A stretch of DNA of 18,410 bases from Oscillospiraceae bacterium (lineage in GTDB: Bacteria > Bacillota > Clostridia > Clostridiales > Clostridiaceae), in NCBI GenBank assembly GCA_009785875.1, contig WQUF01000466.1, forward strand, positions 1-18,410. The letters run 5' to 3'. Of this stretch, positions 8,155 to 16,360 are shown in pieces. Position numbers and translations under genes: made by a program. Position 1 is the first letter of the stretch. Each line of letters opens with the position of its first letter. The notes beneath the pieces are model-generated. The model did no database searches and was not told the origin of the DNA. It saw nothing but the letters and a program-made list of their open reading frames with translations.

Positions 8155-8853
8155 CTAAGCCGATTGTTCTCCTTGCCTTGCTTCGATAACTGCATCTGCG
8201 ATTTTTGATGCTATTAATTTAACTGCTCTTATAGCATCATCATTTCCAGGTATAACATAGTCTGCTTCATCAGGGTCACAATTCGTATCAACGATTGCAA
8301 CAATTGGAATACCAAGTATCCTTGCTTCATCAACAGCATTTTTCTCTTTCTTTGGATCAATTACAAAAATAGCACCTAAATTATCGATATTTAAATTTTT
8401 AATACCGCCTAAGTTTTTGATGAGCTTTTCCTTTTCATGTTTTAATTTAATGACTTCTTTCTTAGGCAAGATATCAAAAGTACCATCGCTTTCCATCTCT
8501 TCCAGTCTTTCAAGCTGTTTTATTCTATACTTTATTGTTTTAAAATTTGTGAGCATTCCACCCAGCCATCTGTTATTCGCATAATGCATACTGCACCTTG
8601 TAGCTTCTTCTTGAACTGCTTCTTGAGCTTGTTTTTTTGTGCCAACAAAGATGATTTCTTTTCCATCTTCTACCACTGATTTGATAAATGCATATGCTTC
8701 ATCAATTTTGGCAACAGTTTTTTGAAGGTCAATTATATAAATTCCATTTCTCTCTGTGAAGATGTACTGACCCATTTTAGGGTTCCACCTTCTGGTTTGA
8801 TGTCCAAAGTGAACACCAGCTTCTAATAATTGTTTCATCGATATTACTGACAT
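8155..8853 (-). CDS. rpsB: 30S ribosomal protein S2
   Basis: Small-subunit protein, among the last to join the 30S. The N-terminus MSVISMKQLLEAGVHFGHQTRRWNPKM, the GIYIIDLQKT strand, FVGTKKQAQ, and the C-terminal PIVAIVDTNCDPDEADYVIPGNDDAIRA are near-identical to Bacillus S2. At 232 residues it is full length. AAGGAGG precedes the ATG at 8853. It is the first gene of the translation and lipid operon, with its own promoter and a structured leader. Confidence 0.98.
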   Translation of the reverse strand: MSVISMKQLLEAGVHFGHQTRRWNPKMGQYIFTERNGIYIIDLQKTVAKIDEAYAFIKSVVEDGKEIIFVGTKKQAQEAVQEEATRCSMHYANNRWLGGMLTNFKTIKYRIKQLERLEEMESDGTFDILPKKEVIKLKHEKEKLIKNLGGIKNLNIDNLGAIFVIDPKKEKNAVDEARILGIPIVAIVDTNCDPDEADYVIPGNDDAIRAVKLIASKIADAVIEARQGEQSA

Positions 8854-8891
8854 TATTTATCCTCCTTAGGTTATATCCTCCACCACTAGAC

Positions 8892-8924
8892 CTATGGTAC
8901 ACTATCTTAAGCACCTAACCATAG
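8892..8924 (-). promoter_or_regulatory. Stem-loop in the rpsB leader RNA
   Basis: In the predicted 5' UTR of about 95 nt, minus-strand CTATGGT pairs with ACCATAG around a 19-nt loop. Ribosomal protein operons are often autoregulated through leader structures, so S2 feedback is a possible role. Only the inverted repeat is seen directly; I do not recognise it as a described leader class. Confidence 0.4.
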
Positions 8925-8954
8925 CAAAAATGATGTGTGTATTTTTCCTCAATT

Positions 8955-8983
8955 ATTATATCATAGGGATTTAGTATCTTCAA
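8955..8983 (-). promoter_or_regulatory. Sigma-A promoter for rpsB
   Basis: Minus-strand TTGAAG (8978-8983), a 17-nt spacer, and a perfect TATAAT (8955-8960). Transcription would start near 8948, about 95 nt before the rpsB ATG. The -35 box begins 3 nt after the codY stop codon, so codY and rpsB are separable units packed end to end. Confidence 0.8.
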
Positions 8984-8986
8984 TAA

Positions 8987-9763
8987 TTATTTATTTATTA
9001 TAGCTTCTTTAAGCTTATTTATTGGCACTAAAAATTTAATTGATGTCCCTTTCGCTCCTAATGATTTTGTCTGTATGATGTTTGCACTTTCTAAAATTCG
9101 GAGTGCATTAACTACTACTGATCTTGTTATTCGAGCTCTATCTGCAATTTTTGATCCAACTAAAATACCATCTTTTTCATTTAATTCATCTATGATATGC
9201 TCGATAGCCTTAACTTCTGAATAAGATAATATATTGATTACTGAGATGATATCATCATTTTGTTTGAGTAGATTCAGGTTCTCTACTCTTTTATCGCATT
9301 TCTTAATCAAAAACACATAGGAAGAAATTATCTCAAATATTATTTCATCTTCTTGAACGAATTTTGAATTATACTTAAATAACAATATAGAAATATCTCT
9401 TGAGCTATCTATATCAATAGGAATTAATACTCCAAAGCATTTATCTGTTTTAGAACAATTATATTCATCAAATAAGCTTAAATCATTGTAGTTAAAATTA
9501 AATAAAATATCTTTTATGGAATTTATTCTTTTCGCTGTAGTTTCTCTAATCCCATTCTCTTTTTTTATTATAGCCCAACATGAATTTTCAGGGAAACCCA
9601 CATAATTTGAAAAAAGTATTTCTCCACTATCTTTTACAACAATACCGCTGCAATCCATGTTTTCATGAAAATAACTTAACAATTCATTAAATAGTTCGTT
9701 TAACTTCTGGATTTTTTTAAGCATATTTAAAAATAACCTAATCTTATGGAAAGTAGAGTTCAT
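8987..9763 (-). CDS. codY: CodY-family global transcriptional regulator, diverged sensor domain
   Basis: GTP- and branched-chain-amino-acid-responsive DNA-binding regulator in low-G+C Gram-positives. The C-terminal winged helix is clearly CodY: SKIADRARITRSVVVNALRILESA and then SLGAKGTSIKFL, preceded by ILSYSEVKAIEHIIDELN. The N-terminal GAF part is much changed: the Gly-rich GGGxRLGTL stretch of the family is replaced by DSSRDISIL, and the RM pair used for isoleucine binding in B. subtilis is not evident. The start is set to the ATG at 9763 (258 residues; B. subtilis 259), since AAGGAG lies 7 nt before it; in-frame ATGs at 9781 and 9766 fit worse. It follows topA by 31 nt. DNA-binding role is likely; effector use is uncertain. 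Confidence 0.9.
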   Translation of the reverse strand: MNSTFHKIRLFLNMLKKIQKLNELFNELLSYFHENMDCSGIVVKDSGEILFSNYVGFPENSCWAIIKKENGIRETTAKRINSIKDILFNFNYNDLSLFDEYNCSKTDKCFGVLIPIDIDSSRDISILLFKYNSKFVQEDEIIFEIISSYVFLIKKCDKRVENLNLLKQNDDIISVINILSYSEVKAIEHIIDELNEKDGILVGSKIADRARITRSVVVNALRILESANIIQTKSLGAKGTSIKFLVPINKLKEAIINK

Positions 9764-9794
9764 CATAATACTCCTTATCATTTGTTAATATATA

Positions 9795-11885
9795 TTATAT
9801 GCTTTTATTTTTTACTTTGCTCTTCTCCTTTGAAGGGCATTGAGCGTTAGAGCAAACAGTATAAGTACCCTTTGTTTTAGAAGTCTTTTTAACCATTATT
9901 GAGCCACAAATATTGCAAGTCTCATCCACAGGTTCATACCAACTCACAAAATCACAATTAGGATAGTTCGAGCATCCATAAAATGTTCTACCTTTTTTAC
10001 TCCTTCTTATTTGGATGTCACCGCCACATTTAGGGCATTTGACATTGTTTAGTTTTTTAACAATAGGTTTTGTATTTTTACATTCAGGATAATTAGGGCA
10101 AGCTAAGAATTCTCCAAATCTACCTCTCTTAATTACCATCATCCTTCCGCATTTGTCACAAGGGACATCGCTTACTTCATCCTCAATAGTGATTTTTGAG
10201 ACTTCTTTTTCAGCTATATCTACATTTTCCTTAAACGGACTAAAAAAATCTTTAATTATTTTCTTCCAATCTGAATTTCCATTTTCTATTAAATCTAATT
10301 TATTCTCCATATCTGCTGTAAAATCTATGTCGACTATGGATTTAAAATAAGTTTCCATGATTCTATTGACTATAATTCCAAGTTCAGTGGGAATGAACAA
10401 TTTCTTTTCTTTTTCCACATATTTTCTAGCAAGCAATGTAGAAATGATAGGGGCATAAGTGCTCGGTCTTCCTATTCCATTTTCTTCTAAAAATTTTACA
10501 AGGGATCCTTCTGTAAATCTAGGAGGAGCTTGAGTAAAATGCTGTTTACCATCGATAGTATTATATTTTAGTTCTTCTTTTTCCTTTACCGAGGGAATAT
10601 TAAAAGACTCGTCTTCATTGTCAAATGTATAACTATAAAGCTTCATAAACCCATCAAAGGTTATCTTGCTTCCGGATGATTTTAGTATATATTTGCCGTT
10701 TTCAACTTCTATGGTCTTTACATCATATTCACAGCTTGCCATTTGGCTAGCGACAAATCTCTCCCAAATCAGTTTATATAATTTATATTGTTCATCTGTT
10801 AAAGAGCCTTTAGCTTTATCTGGAGTTAAGAGCACATCAGAAGGTCTAATTGCTTCATGAGCATCTTGAGAATTTTTTTTGCTTTTATATACCCTCTTAG
10901 CTTCCGGAACGTATTCTTTTCCATAATTTAAAGCAATAAAATCACGGCAAGAATTTTGAGCTTCATTAGCTATCCTGGTTGAATCTGTTCTCATATACGT
11001 GATAAGCCCTATAGTGCCGTATCCTTCTATGGTAACACCCTCATATAATCTCTGAGCTATATTCATAGTTTTCTTAGTGGTATAATTCAGCCTTTTATAT
11101 GCATCTTGCTGAAGGGTACTGGTTATAAATGGCGGCAATGGATTCTTCGTCCTCTTGGTATTCTTTATAGATTTTACGATGAATTTGCCTTTTTTTAGTT
11201 CATCGATTATTTTATTAGCTTCTTCTTCATTTAAAATCTCTATCTTTTCTCCATTGCATAGAGCTAATTTTAATATAAAATTTGGATATCCTTTAACTGC
11301 TACTTCAATTGTCCAAAATTCTTTCGGCACAAAATTCTTTATCTCTTCTTCTCTATCGCATATGATTCTCATTGCAACGGATTGTACTCTACCTGCACTG
11401 AGTCCCCATTTTACCTTTTTCCACAATATTGGACCGATTTCATACCCAACGAGCCTATCTAATACCCTTCTCGCCTGCTGAGCATCTACTAAGTTCATAT
11501 TTACTTTTCTTGGATTCTTAATGGCATTTTTAACTGCAGTTTTAGTGATTTCATTAAATTCTATCCTAAAGATCTTATCTTCGTCTACTTTTAAAATATT
11601 ATTTAAATGCCATGAAATGGCTTCTCCTTCTCTGTCCGGGTCTGTAGCTAAATATATTTTTTCAGATTTTTTTGATGCTTTTTTTAATTTTTCTATGATT
11701 TCACCTTTACCCCTAATGGTGATATATTTAGGTTCAAAATTATTTTCTATATCTATTCCTAATTGACTTTTAGGCAAATCTCTAACATGACCAAGGGAAG
11801 CGATGACTTTATAAGTACTACCCAGATATTTTTCAATAGTTTTAGCCTTTGCTGCTGATTCAACTATAACTAATCTCTCTCCCAT
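9795..11885 (-). CDS. topA: DNA topoisomerase I (type IA)
   Basis: Relaxes negative supercoils by single-strand passage. The Toprim domain opens with LVIVESAAKAKTIEKYL (an Ala where most family members have Pro) and has the metal triad D82, D84 and E86 in TDPDREGE. The catalytic tyrosine is Y297 in GLITYMRTDSTR. Three C4 zinc fingers end the protein (576-602, 617-644, 657-683), followed by a basic tail. At 696 residues it has the usual clostridial and Bacillus length. The ATG at 11885 is the only start matching the family N-terminus, yet its Shine-Dalgarno is 23 nt upstream, with a hairpin in between. It lies downstream of dprA and upstream of codY. Confidence 0.97.
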   Translation of the reverse strand: MGERLVIVESAAKAKTIEKYLGSTYKVIASLGHVRDLPKSQLGIDIENNFEPKYITIRGKGEIIEKLKKASKKSEKIYLATDPDREGEAISWHLNNILKVDEDKIFRIEFNEITKTAVKNAIKNPRKVNMNLVDAQQARRVLDRLVGYEIGPILWKKVKWGLSAGRVQSVAMRIICDREEEIKNFVPKEFWTIEVAVKGYPNFILKLALCNGEKIEILNEEEANKIIDELKKGKFIVKSIKNTKRTKNPLPPFITSTLQQDAYKRLNYTTKKTMNIAQRLYEGVTIEGYGTIGLITYMRTDSTRIANEAQNSCRDFIALNYGKEYVPEAKRVYKSKKNSQDAHEAIRPSDVLLTPDKAKGSLTDEQYKLYKLIWERFVASQMASCEYDVKTIEVENGKYILKSSGSKITFDGFMKLYSYTFDNEDESFNIPSVKEKEELKYNTIDGKQHFTQAPPRFTEGSLVKFLEENGIGRPSTYAPIISTLLARKYVEKEKKLFIPTELGIIVNRIMETYFKSIVDIDFTADMENKLDLIENGNSDWKKIIKDFFSPFKENVDIAEKEVSKITIEDEVSDVPCDKCGRMMVIKRGRFGEFLACPNYPECKNTKPIVKKLNNVKCPKCGGDIQIRRSKKGRTFYGCSNYPNCDFVSWYEPVDETCNICGSIMVKKTSKTKGTYTVCSNAQCPSKEKSKVKNKSI

Positions 11886-11918
11886 AAAAAAACCGATCTC
11901 TCGGTAAGCACCCCCTTT
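11886..11918 (-). promoter_or_regulatory. Structured topA ribosome binding site / terminator-like hairpin
   Basis: On the minus strand: AAAGGGGGTG (11909-11918, a strong Shine-Dalgarno), CTT, then hairpin ACCGA-GAGA-TCGGT (11892-11905, GNRA-type loop), six further Ts, and the topA ATG. Folding the 14-nt hairpin would cut the spacing from 23 to about 9 nt, the normal distance. Stem plus U-run also resembles a short intrinsic terminator just after the dprA stop. No in-frame start codon lies nearer the Shine-Dalgarno. Confidence 0.7.
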
Positions 11919-11923
11919 AAAGC

Positions 11924-12943
11924 TTATTCATTAACACATTTTACATAATAATTTCCTATAATACAAGTGATTTTATTTTTAAATTGTAAATTTAAAAGCA
12001 ATACATTTAATTTTTCATAATCTATCTTGCTATATTTTTTTATATCTTCCAGATGCTTTGGTGTAAAATTTATTATTTGCAATATCCTTTTTTCTTCCTC
12101 TGAAAGAGTACTCTCTTCTTCTTTAATCTCGATGCCAAAATATGTACTTAAATCTTCTTTTGACGTGTACATTAATGCACCTTCTTTAATTAAATTGTTG
12201 CAACCTTTATAGTTATTTTCATTAATGCTTCCAGGCACCGCCATTACATCTTTGCCTAATTCTAATGCAGCGGTAACTGTATATAAAGATCCACTTTTTT
12301 CTGAGGCTTCTGTGACGATGACAATTTTGCTCAGGGCACTTATGATCCTATTCCTCTGTGGAAAATTTTTAGGAAGAGGAGGATAACCTAATGGAAATTC
12401 GCTAAGTAAAAGCCCATCTTCTGCGATTTTATCTATTAGTTTTTTGTTTTCCATGGGATAATATACATCGATTCCACACCCTAAAACCGCTATGGTCTTG
12501 GTATTTTTTTCTATAGCTACTCTGTGGGATATAGAGTCAATTCCTCTTGCTGCCCCACTGATAATCGTAATATTCATGGATGATAAATAGCCTGCGATGG
12601 ATTTTGTAATCGCACTTCCATAATATGAACACTTTCGTGAACCTACAACTGCTGCTATATTGGTATTTACCAGGTTTAAATCGCCTTTATAATAAAGAAC
12701 TGCAGGTGGCATATATAGCTTTTTTAATTCATCTGGATAATCTTCATCTCCATATATAGTAAAATTAATTTTCTTCTCTTGTATTTTATTCATGAATTCT
12801 TCAATTTGTTCATCTTTTGGTAAAATATCTTTTGAAAAATCTTTAAAATCTATATCATCGATATTGTTCCTAGATTTTAATATTTCAATTTTATCCTCAT
12901 TCTTCAGTTCTAATAATGCAAATATGATTCTATTTTTATTCAT
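11924..12943 (-). CDS. dprA: DNA-processing protein DprA/Smf
   Basis: Binds incoming single-stranded DNA and loads RecA during natural transformation; also kept in many bacteria not known to be competent. The Rossmann-fold core has VVGSRKCSYYG (99-109), SGAARGIDSISHRVAI (129-144), LGCGIDVYYP (154-163), PQRNRIISALS (195-205) and EKSGSLYTVTAALELGKDVMAVPG (215-238). A C-terminal winged-helix-like region (about 280-339) follows. The ATG at 12943 sits behind GAGGAGG. It heads the dprA-topA-codY group and is divergent from comM, another competence-linked gene. Confidence 0.96.
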   Translation of the reverse strand: MNKNRIIFALLELKNEDKIEILKSRNNIDDIDFKDFSKDILPKDEQIEEFMNKIQEKKINFTIYGDEDYPDELKKLYMPPAVLYYKGDLNLVNTNIAAVVGSRKCSYYGSAITKSIAGYLSSMNITIISGAARGIDSISHRVAIEKNTKTIAVLGCGIDVYYPMENKKLIDKIAEDGLLLSEFPLGYPPLPKNFPQRNRIISALSKIVIVTEASEKSGSLYTVTAALELGKDVMAVPGSINENNYKGCNNLIKEGALMYTSKEDLSTYFGIEIKEEESTLSEEEKRILQIINFTPKHLEDIKKYSKIDYEKLNVLLLNLQFKNKITCIIGNYYVKCVNE

Positions 12944-13015
12944 TTTACCTCCTCAGGCTATGACCCTAATACTATTTTTTAAAATTATTACCATATTTGT
13001 CCTTAATATTCTTAT

Positions 13016-13044
13016 TTTATGATTAAAAAAAATTTAGTTGTCAA
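13016..13044 (-). promoter_or_regulatory. Candidate promoter for dprA
   Basis: Minus-strand TTGACA (13039-13044, full consensus), 17-nt spacer rich in T, then CATAAA (13016-13021, 4 of 6 matches to TATAAT). It lies in the 128-nt gap between the divergent dprA and comM genes, about 70 nt before the dprA ATG. For comM only a weak plus-strand TATGAT (13018-13023) is seen, overlapping this -10, so the two directions may compete. Confidence 0.55.
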
Positions 13045-13071
13045 TATTTTAGCTAGAGGTGAATAAAATAA

Positions 13072-14565
13072 ATGTATCAGGAATTATCAAGCTCAACTTT
13101 TTTGGGCATAAATGGATTTATTATAAAGGTAGAGGTGCATATTTCAAACGGTCTTCCAACATTTAATATTGTTGGACTTGGCGATGCTGCTGTTAAAGAA
13201 TCTAAAGAGAGAGTAAGGTGTGCAATTGTAAATTCGGGTTTTGATTTTCCACCTGGTAAAATTATAGTCAACCTATCGCCAGGGAATATCAAAAAAATCG
13301 GAACTCACTTTGATGTTGCAATTGCTGCTTCAATCCTTCTTGCATCTTCGCAAATAAGCATCGATCCAAAGGATAAAATTTTTATTGGAGAATTATCTCT
13401 TTCAGGTGAAGTAAGACCAGTTAAAGGTATCCTTCCAATGGTTATAGAAGCATTACAGGAAAATATAGATAACATCATACTTCCGCTAGATAACTTAAGA
13501 GAGTGTTCTATATTAAATGATATAAACTTTTATCCTGTTAAGCATTTAAAAGATTTTAAAAATGGTCTGAAAAAAATCCATTTAAAGCAATTCGACGAAA
13601 AAACAGAACAGCGGTACGATATAGATATATCATCAATTATCGGTCATGAATTTGCAAAACGGGGTTTAGAAATAGCTGCTGCAGGAAAACATCCACTTTT
13701 ATTGATTGGTTCGCCAGGTTCAGGTAAGACAATGTTAGCCAGATCAATTTGTTCCATACTTCCTGATCTAACCCGGGAAGAAGCTATTGAGGTCAGTAAA
13801 ATTTATAGCATCATGGGATTATCAAGAGATAATAACAGATTATTATTATCACCACCATTTAGAGATCCACATCATACCACTACCCCAATCGCTATGTCAG
13901 GTGGCGGCAATTCTTTAAATCCTGGTGAAATAAGTCTAGCCCATAATGGTGTCTTGTTTCTTGACGAAATATTAGAGTTTAAAAAACCAGCAATTGAAGT
14001 ATTGAGGCAGCCCATAGAAGATAGCAAAATAAAAATTTCAAAATCATATGGCACACTTGAATATCCTTCAAATTTTCATCTAATCGCTGCGTTAAACCCT
14101 TGTTCTTGTGGATATTTTGGATCTAATATAAAAAAATGTACGTGCACAGAAAATGAAATAAAGAACTATTTAAGAAAATTATCGGGACCTATAATCGATA
14201 GATTTGACATGTCTATAAGCGTTTCAAGCATATCATTTAATGAAATTAAAAATAGAAAAAACAAAAAAGCTACAAACGAAATCAAGGAAAGGGTTATAAA
14301 TGCTCGTGAAAGGCAAAAATCAAGATATAAAAAATTAAAAATAAAGTATAATAATCAATTAACTGGGGATCATTTATATGAATATTGTAAATTAGATAGC
14401 GATAGCGAAGAATTCCTTGGAAGCCTATATAAAGATTTTGGTTTTTCCTTGCGCTCTTTTAACAATATAATCAAGGTTTCAAGGACAATATCTGACTTAA
14501 ACGGTGAGGAATATATCACTAAAAAGCATATAACCGAAGCTTTAAATTATAAAGTCACCATTTAA
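13072..14565 (+). CDS. comM: ComM/YifB-family AAA+ ATPase (Mg chelatase-like)
   Basis: Hexameric helicase that in Vibrio and Haemophilus drives branch migration during uptake of divergent DNA. The N-terminal Lon-protease-like domain (about 1-175) opens with LGINGFIIKVEVHISNGLP and has VKESKERVRCAIVNSGFDFP. The AAA+ domain has Walker A GSPGSGKT (213-220), Walker B VLFLDE (294-299), a Cys cluster at 344, 346, 356 and 358, and the GPIIDRFD arginine motif (372-379). A C-terminal helical Mg-chelatase domain ends it. At 497 residues it is full length. AGAGGTGA lies 9 nt before the ATG. It leads directly into yraN. Role in a Gram-positive is inferred from the family. Confidence 0.95.
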   Translation: MYQELSSSTFLGINGFIIKVEVHISNGLPTFNIVGLGDAAVKESKERVRCAIVNSGFDFPPGKIIVNLSPGNIKKIGTHFDVAIAASILLASSQISIDPKDKIFIGELSLSGEVRPVKGILPMVIEALQENIDNIILPLDNLRECSILNDINFYPVKHLKDFKNGLKKIHLKQFDEKTEQRYDIDISSIIGHEFAKRGLEIAAAGKHPLLLIGSPGSGKTMLARSICSILPDLTREEAIEVSKIYSIMGLSRDNNRLLLSPPFRDPHHTTTPIAMSGGGNSLNPGEISLAHNGVLFLDEILEFKKPAIEVLRQPIEDSKIKISKSYGTLEYPSNFHLIAALNPCSCGYFGSNIKKCTCTENEIKNYLRKLSGPIIDRFDMSISVSSISFNEIKNRKNKKATNEIKERVINARERQKSRYKKLKIKYNNQLTGDHLYEYCKLDSDSEEFLGSLYKDFGFSLRSFNNIIKVSRTISDLNGEEYITKKHITEALNYKVTI

Positions 14566-14591
14566 TTAAATTATAAGGGTTGATAACGAAT

Positions 14592-14981
14592 ATGATTTCT
14601 CAAAATAGGAAAAAATTAGGAGATTTAGGAGAGAATTTAGCACAGAGCTTTTTGCTTTCTAAAGGCTATATGATTTTAGACAAGAACTTCAGGTGTAGAT
14701 TTGAAAATATCTATGGTGAAATTGATATCATCGCAAAAGATCAGAATTTTATCTGTTTTGTTGAAGTAAAAACAAGATTTGGCAATATTCACTCAAACCC
14801 TTCTGAATCAGTGACACAAAAAAAGCAGAGGAAAATTTCCAATGTAGCACAACTTTATTTGCTTAAGAAAAAATTAACCAGATTTAATGCTAGATTTGAT
14901 GTTGTGGAACTCATATTCAATATTGAAACAAGTGGTTATTCTATTAGATTGATAAAAGATGCTTTTTATTGCAATTTATAA
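14592..14981 (+). CDS. yraN: YraN/UPF0102 family protein (endonuclease-like fold)
   Basis: Small conserved protein with a PD-(D/E)xK-type endonuclease-like core; precise function is not established. Residues 8-20 (KLGDLGENLAQSF) match the family N-terminus, and the active-site-like residues are E43 and D45 in YGEID, then E58 and K60 in FVEVKTR. The start is set to the ATG at 14592 (129 residues). An upstream in-frame TTG at 14580 is directly against the AAGGG and would leave no spacing. It is cotranscribed with comM (26 nt gap) and ends at a bidirectional terminator. The comM neighbourhood suggests a DNA-processing role. Confidence 0.92.
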   Translation: MISQNRKKLGDLGENLAQSFLLSKGYMILDKNFRCRFENIYGEIDIIAKDQNFICFVEVKTRFGNIHSNPSESVTQKKQRKISNVAQLYLLKKKLTRFNARFDVVELIFNIETSGYSIRLIKDAFYCNL

Positions 14982-14988
14982 TAATAAT

Positions 14989-15008
14989 GGGCTGTCGCAA
15001 AACAGCCC
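14989..15008. terminator. Bidirectional terminator between yraN and manA
   Basis: Perfect 7-bp stem GGGCTGT/ACAGCCC with a 6-nt loop. The plus-strand tail is TAATTTTAT and the minus-strand tail is ATTATTATTAT, so it can end transcripts of both convergent genes. It lies 8 nt after the yraN stop and 14 nt after the manA stop. Confidence 0.8.
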
Positions 15009-15021
15009 TAATTTTATATAA

Positions 15022-15954
15022 TTAAGGCACGAAAGTTTTTAAAAAATCTATTCTTCCTTTAATTTTGTATTTGCCTAAAAAAGCTGGAACTAAAATGCAA
15101 TCTCCCTTTTTAATGTCTAAAACACCGTCATCATATTCCAATGTACCTGTTCCATCCAGTAAAAATAATATATGAAACCTTTCCTCATCACTGGAATCTA
15201 ATAAAAGATCTTTTACACAATACTTTTCAATAGCAAAATACTTGCAAATACAAAGATTAGTCTTTGTATAATTTTCATAATTTAAAGTTAATCCAGTGCA
15301 TTTTTCTGGTTTATAGTTAAAATCTATAACATCTAAAGCTTTATCTATATGAAGAGGTCTATTTCTTCCATAATCGAACACTCTGTATGTAATATCGCTA
15401 TTTTGCTCTATTTCTAAGATTAAATTCCCCTCTAATATAGCATGTACAAGACCACTTTTAATAAAATACATATCACCTTTTTTTATTTTAACCCTGTTTA
15501 AATATTTTTCTAAATCATTATTTTCTATGCCTAATTTAAAATATTCCTTATTGCAATCTTTTGTCCCAATTATTATTTCGGAATTTTCTTTTGCATCAAG
15601 AACGTACCAAGCTTCGGTTTTCCCTAAAGAATTTTCGTTTTTCATGGCATAATCATCATCAGGATGCACTTGAACAGATAACTTATCCTTTGCGCTTATG
15701 ATCTTAATTAAGAGAGGAAACTCATCTTGAGGTATTTTTGTCCCCATGAGTTTAATTCCTAATTCTTTCATCAATTCCAATAGTGTTCTTCCTTTATGTT
15801 CTCCATTTTTAACTATGCTCATGCCATGCTTATGGCATGTTATATTCCAAACTTCACCAATATTTTCACTAGGCATATCTTCTACAAAATCTTCAAAATC
15901 ACTTCCGCCCCAGATTTTATCGTAAAATAAATTTTCAAATGTGATTGGATACAT
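15022..15954 (-). CDS. manA: Class I mannose-6-phosphate isomerase
   Basis: Zinc enzyme that interconverts mannose 6-phosphate and fructose 6-phosphate, for mannose use or GDP-mannose supply. The cupin-type core has the zinc ligands Q95 and H97 in SVQVHPDDDYA, E114 in KTEAWYVL and H171 in GLVHAI, followed by EIEQNSDITYRVFDYGR with the active-site Arg. The start is set to the ATG at 15954 (310 residues, N-terminus MYPITFENLFYDKIWGG as in the family). GAGGAAGTG lies just upstream and overlaps an in-frame ATG at 15969. It stands 28 nt behind the HEPN gene, so it may be read from the same transcript. No other sugar genes are nearby. Confidence 0.93.
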   Translation of the reverse strand: MYPITFENLFYDKIWGGSDFEDFVEDMPSENIGEVWNITCHKHGMSIVKNGEHKGRTLLELMKELGIKLMGTKIPQDEFPLLIKIISAKDKLSVQVHPDDDYAMKNENSLGKTEAWYVLDAKENSEIIIGTKDCNKEYFKLGIENNDLEKYLNRVKIKKGDMYFIKSGLVHAILEGNLILEIEQNSDITYRVFDYGRNRPLHIDKALDVIDFNYKPEKCTGLTLNYENYTKTNLCICKYFAIEKYCVKDLLLDSSDEERFHILFLLDGTGTLEYDDGVLDIKKGDCILVPAFLGKYKIKGRIDFLKTFVP

Positions 15955-15982
15955 AGTACACTTCCTCATTAATAAATAATTA

Positions 15983-16360
15983 TCATTTATCCAATTCTTC
16001 TTTTATATTTTCAATTTCATCTTTTATTCTTTTCACAACATCTTTTGAAATTACATGAGAAATTGAAGTAAAAGCGACATCATCTGTTATATTTCTATAT
16101 TGATGACTTGCCCAATCTCTAAATTGTTTAATAAAAATTTGATTTAATTCTAATTTTCCTAATGTTTCATCGGTCATTGATTTTGTTAACTCAAATATAT
16201 CTCCTACAGTCTGTACAAGTCCTCTTCTTGTCATATATTCAATTTTTGATAAATCAGTATTAACTTGGACTTTATTTTTCTTTAATGAATATATAATTTC
16301 ATTTTGATATTCCTGTATTTTCCTTAATATTATAAGATCTCTTTTTTTATTTTTGCTCAT
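15983..16360 (-). CDS. hepT: HEPN-domain protein, HepT-like (DUF86) RNase toxin
   Basis: Probable ribonuclease toxin of a HEPN/MNT (type VII) toxin-antitoxin module. The 125-residue all-helical protein carries R81-x4-H86-x-Y88 (RDWASHQY), the HEPN catalytic Arg and His plus the Tyr that MntA AMPylates in the Shewanella pair. The usual motif has Asn after Arg; here it is Asp. The start is the ATG at 16360, overlapping the mntA stop by 14 nt; a TTG 12 nt upstream also fits the frame but is less likely. The overlap indicates cotranslation with the antitoxin. Toxicity and targets are inferred from family; some HEPN/MNT pairs may act otherwise. Confidence 0.85.
   Translation of the reverse strand: MSKNKKRDLIILRKIQEYQNEIIYSLKKNKVQVNTDLSKIEYMTRRGLVQTVGDIFELTKSMTDETLGKLELNQIFIKQFRDWASHQYRNITDDVAFTSISHVISKDVVKRIKDEIENIKEELDK

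Noticed and set aside
15820..15839. CATGCCAT/ATGGCATG hairpin inside manA
   Set aside because: Short 8-bp stem in the coding sequence with no associated signal; ordinary chance is enough.
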